A stretch of DNA of 64,000 bases from an uncultured Prevotella sp. (GTDB lineage Bacteria; Bacteroidota; Bacteroidia; Bacteroidales; Bacteroidaceae): contig URRR01000005.1 in NCBI GenBank assembly GCA_900550365.1, forward strand, positions 51,015 through 115,014, in the 5' to 3' direction. Position numbers and translations under genes: made by a program. The notes under the pieces are model-generated. The model made no database searches, had not been told where the DNA came from, and was given only the letters and a program-made list of their open reading frames with translations. Shown here piece by piece: positions 17,011 to 24,951 of this stretch; position 1 is the first letter of the stretch; each line of letters begins with the position of its first letter.

Positions 17011-18363
17011 ATGACCTCAATACTTCTATTTTTGGCCGGCGCGCTGGTATCAGCCGTTATACTGATGCTCGTCAATCAGAAGAAAAGCAGACAACTGACC
17101 GACCGCATAACATCGCTTGCGGGCGACCTTGCAGCCCGTCAACGCGAGGCTGAGATGCTGGCAAAACAGCTCGACGACGCACGCAAGGAACACGAACAGA
17201 GATTAGACGAGGCCAGACGGCAGTATGCCGGACAACTGGCTGAGGTAAACGAGCGCAACGAACGCGAGAAGGCAGAGCGCACGGCGATGCTCGACAAGCA
17301 GTTTGCCGAGCGCCTGAAGTTAGTGCAGGAGCAGCTAAACACCACCACCGAAAAACTGCTGAGACAACGCTCTGAAGAGCTTGACAAGACCAACCAGAGC
17401 CAGATGGGCGCCATAATAGCTCCGCTGAAAGCCGTAATGGCCGAAATGAAGAAGTCAATGGACGATAACAAAGAGTCGTTCACACGCACCACGGCCACGC
17501 TGGGCGAGCAGCTACGGCAGATGCATGCCACGACAGAGAACCTCGGAGCCGAGGCTGAGAAGCTGTCGAAAGCCTTGCAGACAGGGCCCAAGGTGCAGGG
17601 CGATTTCGGCGAAATGAAGCTCAACGACCTGCTCGACAAGTTCGGATTCACCAAAGGCGTTGAGTATGACGTCCAGTACACGATGCGCGACGCCAAGGGT
17701 AACGTAATCAGAAACGACGACACCAACGACATGATGCGCCCCGACGTGGTGCTGCATTACCCTGACCATAAGGACGTGATAATAGACTCAAAGGCGTCAC
17801 TGACGGCCTTCATCGGCTACGTCAACGCCGGTACTGACGATGAGCGCAGGCTGTTTCTTGACGAGCACGTCAAGAGTGTGCGCCGGCATATTGACGAGCT
17901 GGCCGCCAAAAGCTACAGCAAGTACTCGATGGAGGGCGGCACCACGCTCGACTTTGTCATCATGTTCGTGCCCCAGGAGGCAGCCGTGCAACTGGCAATA
18001 TCGGCTGACGCGGGGCTGTGGAACTATGCCTTTGAGCGTAACGTCATCATTACGGGCGAGCAGAACCTCTTCGCCCTGCTGCGCCTTCTGCAGATAGCAT
18101 GGACCCAGCAGCGGCAGGCCGAGAACCAGGAGCAGGTGTTCGGCCTGGCAAACACCCTGGTTGAGCGCGTAGGTCTGTTCATTGAGCGCTTTGAGAAGAT
18201 AGGCAAGAACGTCGAAGCCGTGCAGAAGTCGTATGAGGAGGCACGCAAGTCGCTCAGCGGTAACCAGAGCTTCCTCAGCTCGGCGCGCCGCCTCGTGAAG
18301 ATGGGAGCGAAAGAGAATCCGAGACGGCGGCTGCCCGATGACGACACCGACAACGACGAATGA
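17011..18363 (+). CDS. rmuC: DNA recombination protein RmuC
   Basis: A 450-residue protein with an N-terminal membrane anchor (about 3-22), a long coiled coil (about 25-165, rich in Glu/Arg/Lys/Gln) and the RmuC domain from about 180. Conserved segments there include GPKVQGDFGEMKLNDLLDKFGF, RPDVVLHYPDHKDVIIDSKASL and the FVPQEAA strand; the domain has a restriction-endonuclease-like fold. RmuC limits inversions at short inverted repeats in E. coli, which is of interest in a genome so rich in inverted repeats. The C-terminal tail is charged. Single gene with its own promoter. Confidence 0.95.
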   Translation: MTSILLFLAGALVSAVILMLVNQKKSRQLTDRITSLAGDLAARQREAEMLAKQLDDARKEHEQRLDEARRQYAGQLAEVNERNEREKAERTAMLDKQFAERLKLVQEQLNTTTEKLLRQRSEELDKTNQSQMGAIIAPLKAVMAEMKKSMDDNKESFTRTTATLGEQLRQMHATTENLGAEAEKLSKALQTGPKVQGDFGEMKLNDLLDKFGFTKGVEYDVQYTMRDAKGNVIRNDDTNDMMRPDVVLHYPDHKDVIIDSKASLTAFIGYVNAGTDDERRLFLDEHVKSVRRHIDELAAKSYSKYSMEGGTTLDFVIMFVPQEAAVQLAISADAGLWNYAFERNVIITGEQNLFALLRLLQIAWTQQRQAENQEQVFGLANTLVERVGLFIERFEKIGKNVEAVQKSYEEARKSLSGNQSFLSSARRLVKMGAKENPRRRLPDDDTDNDE

Positions 18364-18438
18364 CACAGCCCCCGGACAACGGCCGGCAGGCATATCAGGC
18401 CTCCATACATATTTATATATAGCTGCACGGGCACTCAT

Positions 18439-18466
18439 TGTAACCACATTGTAACACGAGTGTAAC
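18439..18466 (+). promoter_or_regulatory. Three TGTAAC direct repeats at 11-bp spacing (Pho-box-like)
   Basis: TGTAAC at 18439, 18450 and 18461, phased at 11 bp. The last copy lies 21 bp before the TATTTTTG box, where the TTTG box would be. OmpR/PhoB regulators bind head-to-tail sites with this spacing, so autoregulation by the downstream regulator is plausible. Confidence 0.6.
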
Positions 18467-18487
18467 ACGTATGAATACCAATATAAG

Positions 18488-18495
18488 TATTTTTG
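18488..18495 (+). promoter_or_regulatory. Promoter -7 box of the two-component operon
   Basis: TATTTTTG, 27 bp before the response-regulator ATG. No TTTG box upstream; the TGTAAC repeats occupy that place. Confidence 0.65.
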
Positions 18496-18522
18496 CAGCA
18501 AGTATTATAAAATAAAAGATTT

Positions 18523-19212
18523 ATGGATAATAAATATCGGATTCTTGTTGTTGACGATGAACAAGACTTATGCGAGATCCTTAAGTTCAATCTTGAGACC
18601 GACGGCTATGTAGTAGAGACGGCCAATTCGGCTGAAGATGCCCTGAAGATGAACATCGAGAGCTTCGACCTGCTGCTGCTTGACGTGATGATGGGCGGCA
18701 TGTCAGGGTTTGCGCTGGCCAAACAGCTCAAGGCCGACCCTGCCACAAAGGACATACCGATAATATTTCTCACGGCCCGTGACACAGAGAACGACACCGT
18801 GACGGGCTTCAACCTCGGTGCCGACGACTACATATCAAAGCCTTTCTCGATAAGGGAAGTGCTCGTAAGGATACGCGCCGTGCTGCGCCGCACCGCCGAG
18901 AAGGACGGCGCACAGCAGTCGAACGTGCTGCGCTACCAGGGCCTGGAGCTTAATCTCGACAAGAAGACGGTAAGCATCGACGGCGAGGACGTGCCCTTCA
19001 CGAAGACCGAGTTTGAGATACTTCACCTGCTGCTCGACGAGAAAGGCCGCGTATTCTCACGCCAGGAGCTTATCGACCGCATATGGCCGAAAGACGTGCT
19101 CGTGCTCGACCGCACCGTAGACGTCAACATAACGCGCCTCCGCAAGAAGATAGGCAAGTTCTCAAAGTGCATCGTAACGCGTCTCGGTTTCGGCTACTAC
19201 TTCGACGCCTGA
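18523..19212 (+). CDS. Response regulator, OmpR/PhoB family
   Basis: A 229-residue cytoplasmic regulator. The receiver domain (1-120) has acidic Asp11/Asp12, the phosphorylation site Asp54 (LLLDVMMGGMSG), the conserved Thr in IIFLTARD and the Lys in DDYISKPF. The winged-helix DNA-binding domain (about 135-229) shows the PhoB-type pattern FTKTEFEILHLL, RQELIDRIWPKDVLVLDRTVDVNITRLRKKIG. The kinase gene follows after 34 bp. The TGTAAC direct repeats upstream suggest it controls its own promoter. It may correspond to PhoB, but no phosphate-uptake genes are in the window, so the signal is open. Confidence 0.93.
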   Translation: MDNKYRILVVDDEQDLCEILKFNLETDGYVVETANSAEDALKMNIESFDLLLLDVMMGGMSGFALAKQLKADPATKDIPIIFLTARDTENDTVTGFNLGADDYISKPFSIREVLVRIRAVLRRTAEKDGAQQSNVLRYQGLELNLDKKTVSIDGEDVPFTKTEFEILHLLLDEKGRVFSRQELIDRIWPKDVLVLDRTVDVNITRLRKKIGKFSKCIVTRLGFGYYFDA

Positions 19213-19246
19213 CCGTCAATAACACATAAAAACACCGTAAGAAGAA

Positions 19247-20656
19247 ATGTTCAGAACATCAGTCGGCACACGCCTTTATGCCGGAGTACTGTCGGTTTTC
19301 ATAGTTTTTGCGGCGGCTTTCATCATCTTCCAGCATGCCCGTGAGCGCGAATACAAGATTAATTCGCTCAACACGAGGCTGCAGGACTATAACTCAAGGA
19401 TGATGGAAACCCTTGAATACACGGGTGACCACTCTGAGGCTGCAATCGACCGGTACGTGCACAACCACCAGATACGTGGCCTGCGCGTCACCCTGATACA
19501 GCGTGACGGCACCGTAGTGTACGACAATATGTTCAAGGACTACCGCCGGATGGACAACCACAAGAACCGCGAGGAGGTGCGCGAGGCCTTCGCCGACGGC
19601 AGCGGATACGACTTCAGCCGCGTCAGCACGGCGTTGCATCAGGACTATTTCTACTCCGCCACGTATGTGCCTGAGCTTAACCTGGTTGTGCGCAGCGCCC
19701 TGCCTTACGACAACAGCCTGGCCCAACTGCTCAAGGCCGACCAGCATTACCTGTGGTTTGCGCTTGTGGCCATGCTCATACTGGTGTTCATCCTTTACCG
19801 CTTCACCAGCCGCCTGGGCGACAACATCACGCGGCTGCGGCTCTTTGCCAGCCGCGCCGACCATAACGAGAACATCGACACGGAGGACCTCGTGGGCTTT
19901 CCGGGCGACGAGCTGGGCGAGATTGCCGAGCGCATAATAAAGATATACAAGCGTCTGCAGAAGACAAAGGAGGAGCAGAACGTTCTGAAACGCCAACTGA
20001 CCCAGAACATAGCGCACGAGCTGAAGACACCCGTGGCCAGCATACAGGGATATCTTGAGACGATTCTTGACAACCCAAACATAAGCGACGACATGAAGCA
20101 GCAGTTCCTGCAACGGTGCTACGCCCAGTCGCAGCGCCTCGCCTCGCTGCTGAGAGACATCTCGACGCTGAACAGACTCGACGATGCGCCCGAGATGGTT
20201 GACTTTGAAAAGGTTGACATAAGCGCAATGGTGGAAACCATCAAGCAGGACACCGCACTGCAACTGGCTGAACACAACATGACATTTGACAACAAGCTGC
20301 CGCAGGGAATAACCGTAAGGGGCAACCAGTCACTGCTGTACAGCGTGTTCCGCAACCTCACAGACAACGCCATTGCCTATGCCGGCGAAGGCACGACGAT
20401 AACCCTCACGGTAGAGCCTAAGGACGAGTTCTGGAGCTTTACGTTCAGCGACAACGGCGTAGGAGTGCCCCGCGAGCATCTGCCGCGCCTGTTCGAGCGC
20501 TTCTACAGAGTAGACAAAGGACGCAGCCGGAAGATGGGAGGCACCGGCCTTGGCCTCGCGATAGTGAAGAATGCCGTGCTGCAGCACGGGGGAACGATAG
20601 CCGTAAGCAATAATATCGACGGCGGACTGAGATTTGACTTCACGTTAAAGAAATAA
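19247..20656 (+). CDS. Sensor histidine kinase, PhoR-like
   Basis: A 469-residue membrane kinase, partner of the preceding regulator. Two membrane helices (about 10-28 and 168-186) enclose a sensor domain of about 140 residues. Then come a HAMP-like linker, the HisKA dimerisation domain with phospho-acceptor His257 (NIAHELKTP) and the ATPase domain with N-box NLTDNAIAYA, G1 DNGVGV, F-box RLFERFYRVD and G2 GGTGLGLAIVKN. All catalytic motifs are intact. The sensor region is PhoR- or WalK-like in layout, but its ligand cannot be guessed. The operon ends at a strong terminator. Confidence 0.93.
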   Translation: MFRTSVGTRLYAGVLSVFIVFAAAFIIFQHAREREYKINSLNTRLQDYNSRMMETLEYTGDHSEAAIDRYVHNHQIRGLRVTLIQRDGTVVYDNMFKDYRRMDNHKNREEVREAFADGSGYDFSRVSTALHQDYFYSATYVPELNLVVRSALPYDNSLAQLLKADQHYLWFALVAMLILVFILYRFTSRLGDNITRLRLFASRADHNENIDTEDLVGFPGDELGEIAERIIKIYKRLQKTKEEQNVLKRQLTQNIAHELKTPVASIQGYLETILDNPNISDDMKQQFLQRCYAQSQRLASLLRDISTLNRLDDAPEMVDFEKVDISAMVETIKQDTALQLAEHNMTFDNKLPQGITVRGNQSLLYSVFRNLTDNAIAYAGEGTTITLTVEPKDEFWSFTFSDNGVGVPREHLPRLFERFYRVDKGRSRKMGGTGLGLAIVKNAVLQHGGTIAVSNNIDGGLRFDFTLKK

Positions 20657-20662
20657 TATCCC

Positions 20663-20707
20663 AAGGCCGCCCGGAACGTCAGACAGACATCCGGGCGGCC
20701 TTTTTTG
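20663..20707 (+). terminator. Rho-independent terminator of the two-component operon
   Basis: AAGGCCGCCCGGA pairs perfectly with TCCGGGCGGCCTT (13 bp, 14-base loop) and runs into a T-tract. Confidence 0.93.
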
Positions 20708-20906
20708 TGCCCAAACGCCATATTCCAGATTGTCTTCAACATGGCAGAATAATAGTCTTTTTATCTCAAAATCATGTGAAAAACTCACAATGTCATGTTA
20801 TTTTTCCAAATACTTAACTCGTTTTTAAATTTTATTTTGTTACTTTGTCGGCAATAAAAAAGTAGCATATTAATTATTCCAACTTGTTTAATTAAATACT
20901 CTAACT

Positions 20907-21125
20907 ATGGAAATGAACAAAAACATCATCGGAGAAAATGCGGGAAAAGTGTGGCGTGCGCTGAACGGCAAGCACCTCACGTGGAACGAGCTTCTACAGG
21001 AGACCGGGCTTGACGAAGTAGACCTGGCACTCGCCGTAGGCTGGCTGGCACGTGAGGACAAGGTGTCGTTCACGTCAGACGGCGGCACATTACACCTCGA
21101 AGTGTACCACGAGAACTATTATTAA
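20907..21125 (+). CDS. Winged helix-turn-helix protein (DUF2582-like)
   Basis: A 72-residue protein that fits the DUF2582 winged-helix family of Bacteroidota: GENAGKVWRALNG, the recognition-like LTWNELLQETGLDEVDLALAVGWLAREDKV helix pair and a C-terminal beta wing. Small size and fold suggest a DNA-binding or protein-interaction role, but no target is known. An AT-rich leader with a near-consensus TACTTTG box lies 60 bp upstream. It is a separate unit between the two-component terminator and a repeat region. Confidence 0.78.
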   Translation: MEMNKNIIGENAGKVWRALNGKHLTWNELLQETGLDEVDLALAVGWLAREDKVSFTSDGGTLHLEVYHENYY

Positions 21126-21230
21126 CCGCATCATCGCGCCTGCCCTGCCCTATCCTGGAAGGCGCAATCTTGGCTTACAGCCAAGTGTCTGGCAATCAAG
21201 CACTTACACAGACGCCGCAAGGCGTCATGC

Positions 21231-21315
21231 AAAAGGCCGTCTTTTGAAGACCAAAAGACGGCCTTTTAGCGTGTAAAAGACGGCCTCTTGAAAGTCCAAA
21301 GACCGTCTTTTGGAA
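21231..21315. repeat. GGCCGTCTTTT palindromic repeat, cluster D
   Basis: Four alternating copies: AAAAGGCCGTCTTTT, AAAAGACGGCCTTTT, AAAAGACGGCCTCTT and a diverged GACCGTCTTTTGG. Confidence 0.85.
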
Positions 21316-21410
21316 AGAAGTTAAAGAAGTTCTTTTTATGAAGTTAAAGAAGTTAGAGAAGTTATCACGCCCTGCGGGCGTTAGAAGTTAAAGCCATTAG
21401 CTTTGCTTCA

Positions 21411-21456
21411 GCAGACAAGATACAAGCAGACGAGCAGACAAGGAGATTTGACTATG
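21411..21456. repeat. CAGACAAG-type interspersed repeat, copy 2
   Basis: Nearly identical to the block after dnaG (9938), including the GGAGATTTGACTATG end. A shorter, diverged copy follows at 21499-21540. Confidence 0.75.
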
Positions 21457-21617
21457 AGACTATAAATTTATAAAACAAGAATTAAGATGAGCTTTTCAGC
21501 AGACAAGACACAAGCAGACAAACAGACAAAACATTTGACTTTAACTACTTCTAACTACCTTTAACTACAATAACTACTCTTTAATAATAAATTAATGCTC
21601 GTTTTTCCCGCATTTAT

Positions 21618-21648
21618 TTTGCATTTAGCTCGACATGCACTATCTTTG
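21618..21648 (+). promoter_or_regulatory. Promoter of the CNNM/CorC-type gene
   Basis: TTTG, 19 bp, TATCTTTG, 27 bp before the ATG: a perfect pattern match. Confidence 0.8.
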
Positions 21649-21675
21649 CAAAGGAAACAAGATTTGTAACCATTA

Positions 21676-22971
21676 ATGGACGAATTTATCATCATCCTGC
21701 TGTTAATCATGCTCAACGGCATATTTGCCATGTCTGAAATAGCAGTGATTCAAGCAAAGAAAACAAAATTATCCAACGACGAGAAAAAGGGGAGCAAGGG
21801 AGCCAAGGCCGCATTGCGCCTTGCCAATGACCCCGACCGATTCCTATCCACCGTGCAGATAGGCATCACACTTATAGGCATTTTGACCGGTATCTACTCC
21901 GGAGCGTCAATCTCCGGAAAGTTCTCTGACGTATTCGAGAGCTTCGGCATACCCGAACGGTGGGCCTATCCGCTGGCTCAGGCACTGATAGTAATCTTCG
22001 TAACCTACCTTACCATTGTTTTCGGTGAGCTTGTACCGAAGCGTATCGGAATGAGCGTGGCCGAGAAAGTGTCTGAAATCATCGCCCGCCCGATGCACAT
22101 CCTGTCGGTGATAGCCAAGCCGTTCGTGTGGCTTCTGGCAAAAAGCACAGAGACAATAGTCAACATCCTCGGCGTCAAGGAAGCTGAAAGCAAGGTTACG
22201 GAAGAAGACATCAAGTCGATAGTACAGGAAGGCAAGGAGGACGGCGAGGTGCAAGAGGTTGAGCAGGACATAGTTGAACGCGTGTTCATGCTGGGCGACC
22301 TGAAGGTAGACTCGCTGATGACCCACCGCTCTGAAGTGGTTACACTCGACGTAAACATGACCAAAGACGAGATAAGGAAGGTGCTGAACGACGACCTGTA
22401 CGAGTCATACCCGGTAATTGACCACAGCCTGGAGAACATCGTCGGAGTGGTGTCGCTAAAGGACCTGATATTCCGTCTGGCCGACAACACCCTGAATCTG
22501 AAAGAGATAATGCGCCCCGCTGCCTACATATACGAGAACATGACGGTGTACAAAGCACTCGAACAGATGAAGGAAAAACGCCTGGCACAGGCTTTCATAT
22601 GCGACGAGTTCGGCAGCTTTCAGGGCCTGATTACCCTGCGCGACATACTTGAAGGCCTGGTAGGAACTATCGACGAGGTGAACAACGCGCCAGAGATAGT
22701 GAAGCGTGAAGGCTCGGAGAGCTGGCTCGTAGACGGCCAGTGCTCGTTCTACGACTTCCTGTCGTACTTTGACAAGGAGGACCTTTACGACAACGAACAG
22801 GACTATAACACACTGGCCGGACTGATTATCGAGCAGTTGAAGCATATCCCGCAGGCCGGCGAGCGTACCGAATGGAACTGCTTCAAAATGGAAATCGTCG
22901 ATATGGACGGCGCGCGCATCGATAAAGTTCTGGTGACATTGAAAGACGAGAAAGAGAATACCGAGAAATAA
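21676..22971 (+). CDS. CNNM/CorC (hemolysin C-type) transporter-family protein
   Basis: A 431-residue membrane protein. An N-terminal DUF21 transmembrane domain (about 1-180, four hydrophobic segments, with GELVPKRIG) is followed by a CBS-domain pair (about 205-325) and a C-terminal CorC_HlyC domain (about 345-425). Members are annotated as hemolysins but act in magnesium or cobalt homeostasis, and CNNM proteins are magnesium transporters. Which ion this one handles is not visible. It has its own promoter and ends just before a perfect 21-bp inverted repeat. Confidence 0.9.
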   Translation: MDEFIIILLLIMLNGIFAMSEIAVIQAKKTKLSNDEKKGSKGAKAALRLANDPDRFLSTVQIGITLIGILTGIYSGASISGKFSDVFESFGIPERWAYPLAQALIVIFVTYLTIVFGELVPKRIGMSVAEKVSEIIARPMHILSVIAKPFVWLLAKSTETIVNILGVKEAESKVTEEDIKSIVQEGKEDGEVQEVEQDIVERVFMLGDLKVDSLMTHRSEVVTLDVNMTKDEIRKVLNDDLYESYPVIDHSLENIVGVVSLKDLIFRLADNTLNLKEIMRPAAYIYENMTVYKALEQMKEKRLAQAFICDEFGSFQGLITLRDILEGLVGTIDEVNNAPEIVKREGSESWLVDGQCSFYDFLSYFDKEDLYDNEQDYNTLAGLIIEQLKHIPQAGERTEWNCFKMEIVDMDGARIDKVLVTLKDEKENTEK

Positions 22972-22987
22972 ATCATGACAAGAAATC

Positions 22988-23058
22988 AAGAGGTAAGAAT
23001 TAAGAAAACAGGCCGATTTGTATATTTTGAGCTATATTTTTCTTAATTCTTACCTCTT
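22988..23058. terminator. Perfect 21-bp purine/pyrimidine inverted repeat
   Basis: AAGAGGTAAGAATTAAGAAAA (22988-23008) is repeated exactly in inverted orientation at 23038-23058 with a 29-base loop. It can end transcription of the preceding gene. The words match the 24.7-kb array. Confidence 0.7.
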
Positions 23059-23072
23059 AATCCTTAATAATT

Positions 23073-23103
23073 TTTGCCGTTTGCGCGTTTTTATCTATAT
23101 TTG
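23073..23103 (+). promoter_or_regulatory. Promoter of the GNAT acetyltransferase gene
   Basis: TTTG, 19 bp, TATATTTG, 34 bp before the ATG. Confidence 0.75.
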
Positions 23104-23137
23104 CAATGACTTAATTTAATAACTTAATCTTTACCTT

Positions 23138-23710
23138 ATGGTTGAAATCCAGACTGCCCAGAAGCATCAGGCGTTATCCATTGCACGTCTTATCATGCTC
23201 GCCATGAACTATGATTGCTGCAGCTACTTCGCCGGTCCGGAGCATACGCTCGACGATTTCGAGCGCGTAATGACTGACCTTGTACTCGCGGACAACACCC
23301 AATACAGCTATCTCAACACCCTTGTGGCAATCAACGACGAGGGAAAACTGTGCGGCATGTGCGTGTCTTATGACGGAGCGCGCCTTCATGAGCTGCGTGC
23401 CCAGTTTGTAAAGGCCGCAAAAGAGAACTTCGGCCGTGACTTCTCTGACATGGATGACGAGACAGGACCGGGCGAACTGTACATCGACAGCATAGCCGTA
23501 TTTGAAAGCTGCCGCGGCCAGGGAGTGGCCACAGCCCTGCTCAAAGCCGCAATCGACAAGGCTAAAGACATGAACATACCTACCGTAGGACTGCTCGTTG
23601 ACAAGGGTAATCCCAAGGCTGAGAAGCTGTACGGCCGCGTAGGATTCAAGTATGTGGGCGAAAACACATGGGGAGGTCACCCCATGAGACATCTGCAATA
23701 CGCCATATAA
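23138..23710 (+). CDS. GNAT family N-acetyltransferase
   Basis: A 190-residue cytoplasmic acetyltransferase. The GNAT core is clear in the C-terminal half: ELYIDSIAVFESCRGQGVATALLKAAIDKAKD holds the V/I-x-x-x-x-R/Q-G-x-G/A acetyl-CoA loop, followed by LLVDKGNPKAEKLYGRVGFKYVGE. The N-terminal part is longer than in minimal GNATs and resembles a group common in Bacteroidales. The acceptor (small molecule, protein or antibiotic) is unknown. Single gene with a good promoter. Confidence 0.88.
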   Translation: MVEIQTAQKHQALSIARLIMLAMNYDCCSYFAGPEHTLDDFERVMTDLVLADNTQYSYLNTLVAINDEGKLCGMCVSYDGARLHELRAQFVKAAKENFGRDFSDMDDETGPGELYIDSIAVFESCRGQGVATALLKAAIDKAKDMNIPTVGLLVDKGNPKAEKLYGRVGFKYVGENTWGGHPMRHLQYAI

Positions 23711-23839
23711 CCAGGCCGGAATATATGGCCGTAAACGAACCGGACAGCCGATGACGGACGTCCGGCAGGTAAGCAGTTATATAAATTATGCTCTTTTACA
23801 CTTTGCATTACCTTAAATAACCGTATAACCTAATAGAAT

Positions 23840-24718
23840 ATGCAAGACAGCAAGTATTTGGTCGCCAACGACCGCGACGCACAATGGGGGCTCGTCGTCA
23901 ACACCGTGGGTTATGATGAAGTAGGGCCTGAAGAGTCGTATCCCACTAAAGGACACGGTGACGGCTATTATTTTGACCCTGTACGCGGACGTATTCTTGA
24001 TGAATACCAGATGCTTTATTTAGTGGAAGGTGAAGGCGTGTTCTCGTCAAGACACGTTACTGACGTGCCGATAAAGGCCGGTGACATCTTTCTGCTGTTC
24101 CCCGGCGAATGGCATACGTATCATCCGCTGCCTGGAACGCAATGGAAAAGTTACTGGATCGGCTACAAAGGCCGCAACATGGACGACCGCCTGAAGTACA
24201 ACTTCCTGTCACCGGAGAAGCCGGTTTACCACGTAGGCTTCAGCAACGACATCGTTCACCTGTATAAGTCGGCAATAAGAACGGCCAAAGAAGAGCCTGC
24301 CCACATGCAACAGATACTCGCCGGAATAACCAATAACCTGATAGGCTTGATGTATTCGCTCGAGCGCAACATGGAGCTTAGCCGCAAGGGAGGTTACGTG
24401 GACATGATAAACAAGGCCCGACTGCGCATCCGCGAGGGCGTGGAATCTAAGATTACGGTGCAGGAAATAGCTGCCGAGCTGGGGTCAAGTTACTCTAACT
24501 TCCGCAAGCTGTTTAAGGAGTACACAGGCCTGTCGCCAGCTTTTTACCAGCAGGACCTGAAGCTGCAGCGCGCTAAAGAACTGCTGTCTACAACCGAAAT
24601 GAGCATAAAGGAAATAGCTTACCGGCTTAACTTTGATTCGCCTGACTACTTCTCAAGTAAATTCAAGACTAAAATAGGATGCAAACCGAGCGAATACCGC
24701 TCAAGAATGAGAAGATAA
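23840..24718 (+). CDS. AraC family transcriptional regulator, candidate rhamnose regulator
   Basis: A 292-residue regulator with an N-terminal cupin-type ligand domain (about 20-130; LYLVEGEGVFSS, AGDIFLLFPGEWHTYHP) and two C-terminal helix-turn-helix motifs (about 190-290; VQEIAAELGSSYSNFRKLFKEYTG and SIKEIAYRLNFDSPDYFSSKFKTKIGCKPSEYR). It is separated from the rhamnose genes by nhaD. In Bacteroides thetaiotaomicron an AraC-type activator, RhaR, encoded near the rhamnose operon controls it, so this is the obvious local candidate (inference). Its own promoter is unclear; an imperfect TACACTTTG box lies about 40 bp upstream. Confidence 0.88.
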   Translation: MQDSKYLVANDRDAQWGLVVNTVGYDEVGPEESYPTKGHGDGYYFDPVRGRILDEYQMLYLVEGEGVFSSRHVTDVPIKAGDIFLLFPGEWHTYHPLPGTQWKSYWIGYKGRNMDDRLKYNFLSPEKPVYHVGFSNDIVHLYKSAIRTAKEEPAHMQQILAGITNNLIGLMYSLERNMELSRKGGYVDMINKARLRIREGVESKITVQEIAAELGSSYSNFRKLFKEYTGLSPAFYQQDLKLQRAKELLSTTEMSIKEIAYRLNFDSPDYFSSKFKTKIGCKPSEYRSRMRR

Positions 24719-24734
24719 TTTAATTTAGAATTAA

Positions 24735-24885
24735 GAGTTAAGAAGTAAGAAAAAGTAGTAAAGGAGTAAAGTAGTAAGAAGTAAAGTAATTAATAGTTAA
24801 GAGTTAAGGAGTAAGAAAAAGTAGTAAAGGAGTAAAGGAGTAAGAAGTAAAGTAATTAAGAGTTAAGAGTTAAGAAGTAAGAAAA
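24735..24885. repeat. 66-bp purine-rich tandem repeat
   Basis: Units start GAGTTAAG at 24735, 24801 and 24867, period exactly 66 bp, about 2.3 copies, made of AGTAAGA/AGTAAAG words. The last copy forms one arm of the inverted repeat that follows. Confidence 0.9.
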
Positions 24886-24948
24886 TCACCTTTTTCTTAT
24901 ATAACAATGAGGGATTTTTTCTTACTTCTTAACTCTTAATTCTTAATT
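24854..24948. terminator. 32-nt inverted repeat between the convergent AraC and nhaD genes
   Basis: The arm AATTAAGAGTTAAG... (24854-24885) pairs with 24917-24948 at 31 of 32 positions, loop 31. It is preceded by A-rich and followed by T-rich bases, so it probably serves as a bidirectional terminator. Confidence 0.75.
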
Positions 24949-24951
24949 ACC

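Larger units (their letters stand above)
21126..21675. other. 550-bp repeat-rich intergenic region
   Basis: No gene. In order: a GACGCC-GCAA-GGCGTC hairpin (21211-21226), repeat cluster D, GAAGTTAAAGAAGTT words (21316-21365), two CAGACAAG-type blocks (21411 and 21499), TAACTACTTCTAACTAC words, and the promoter of the next gene. Confidence 0.8.
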
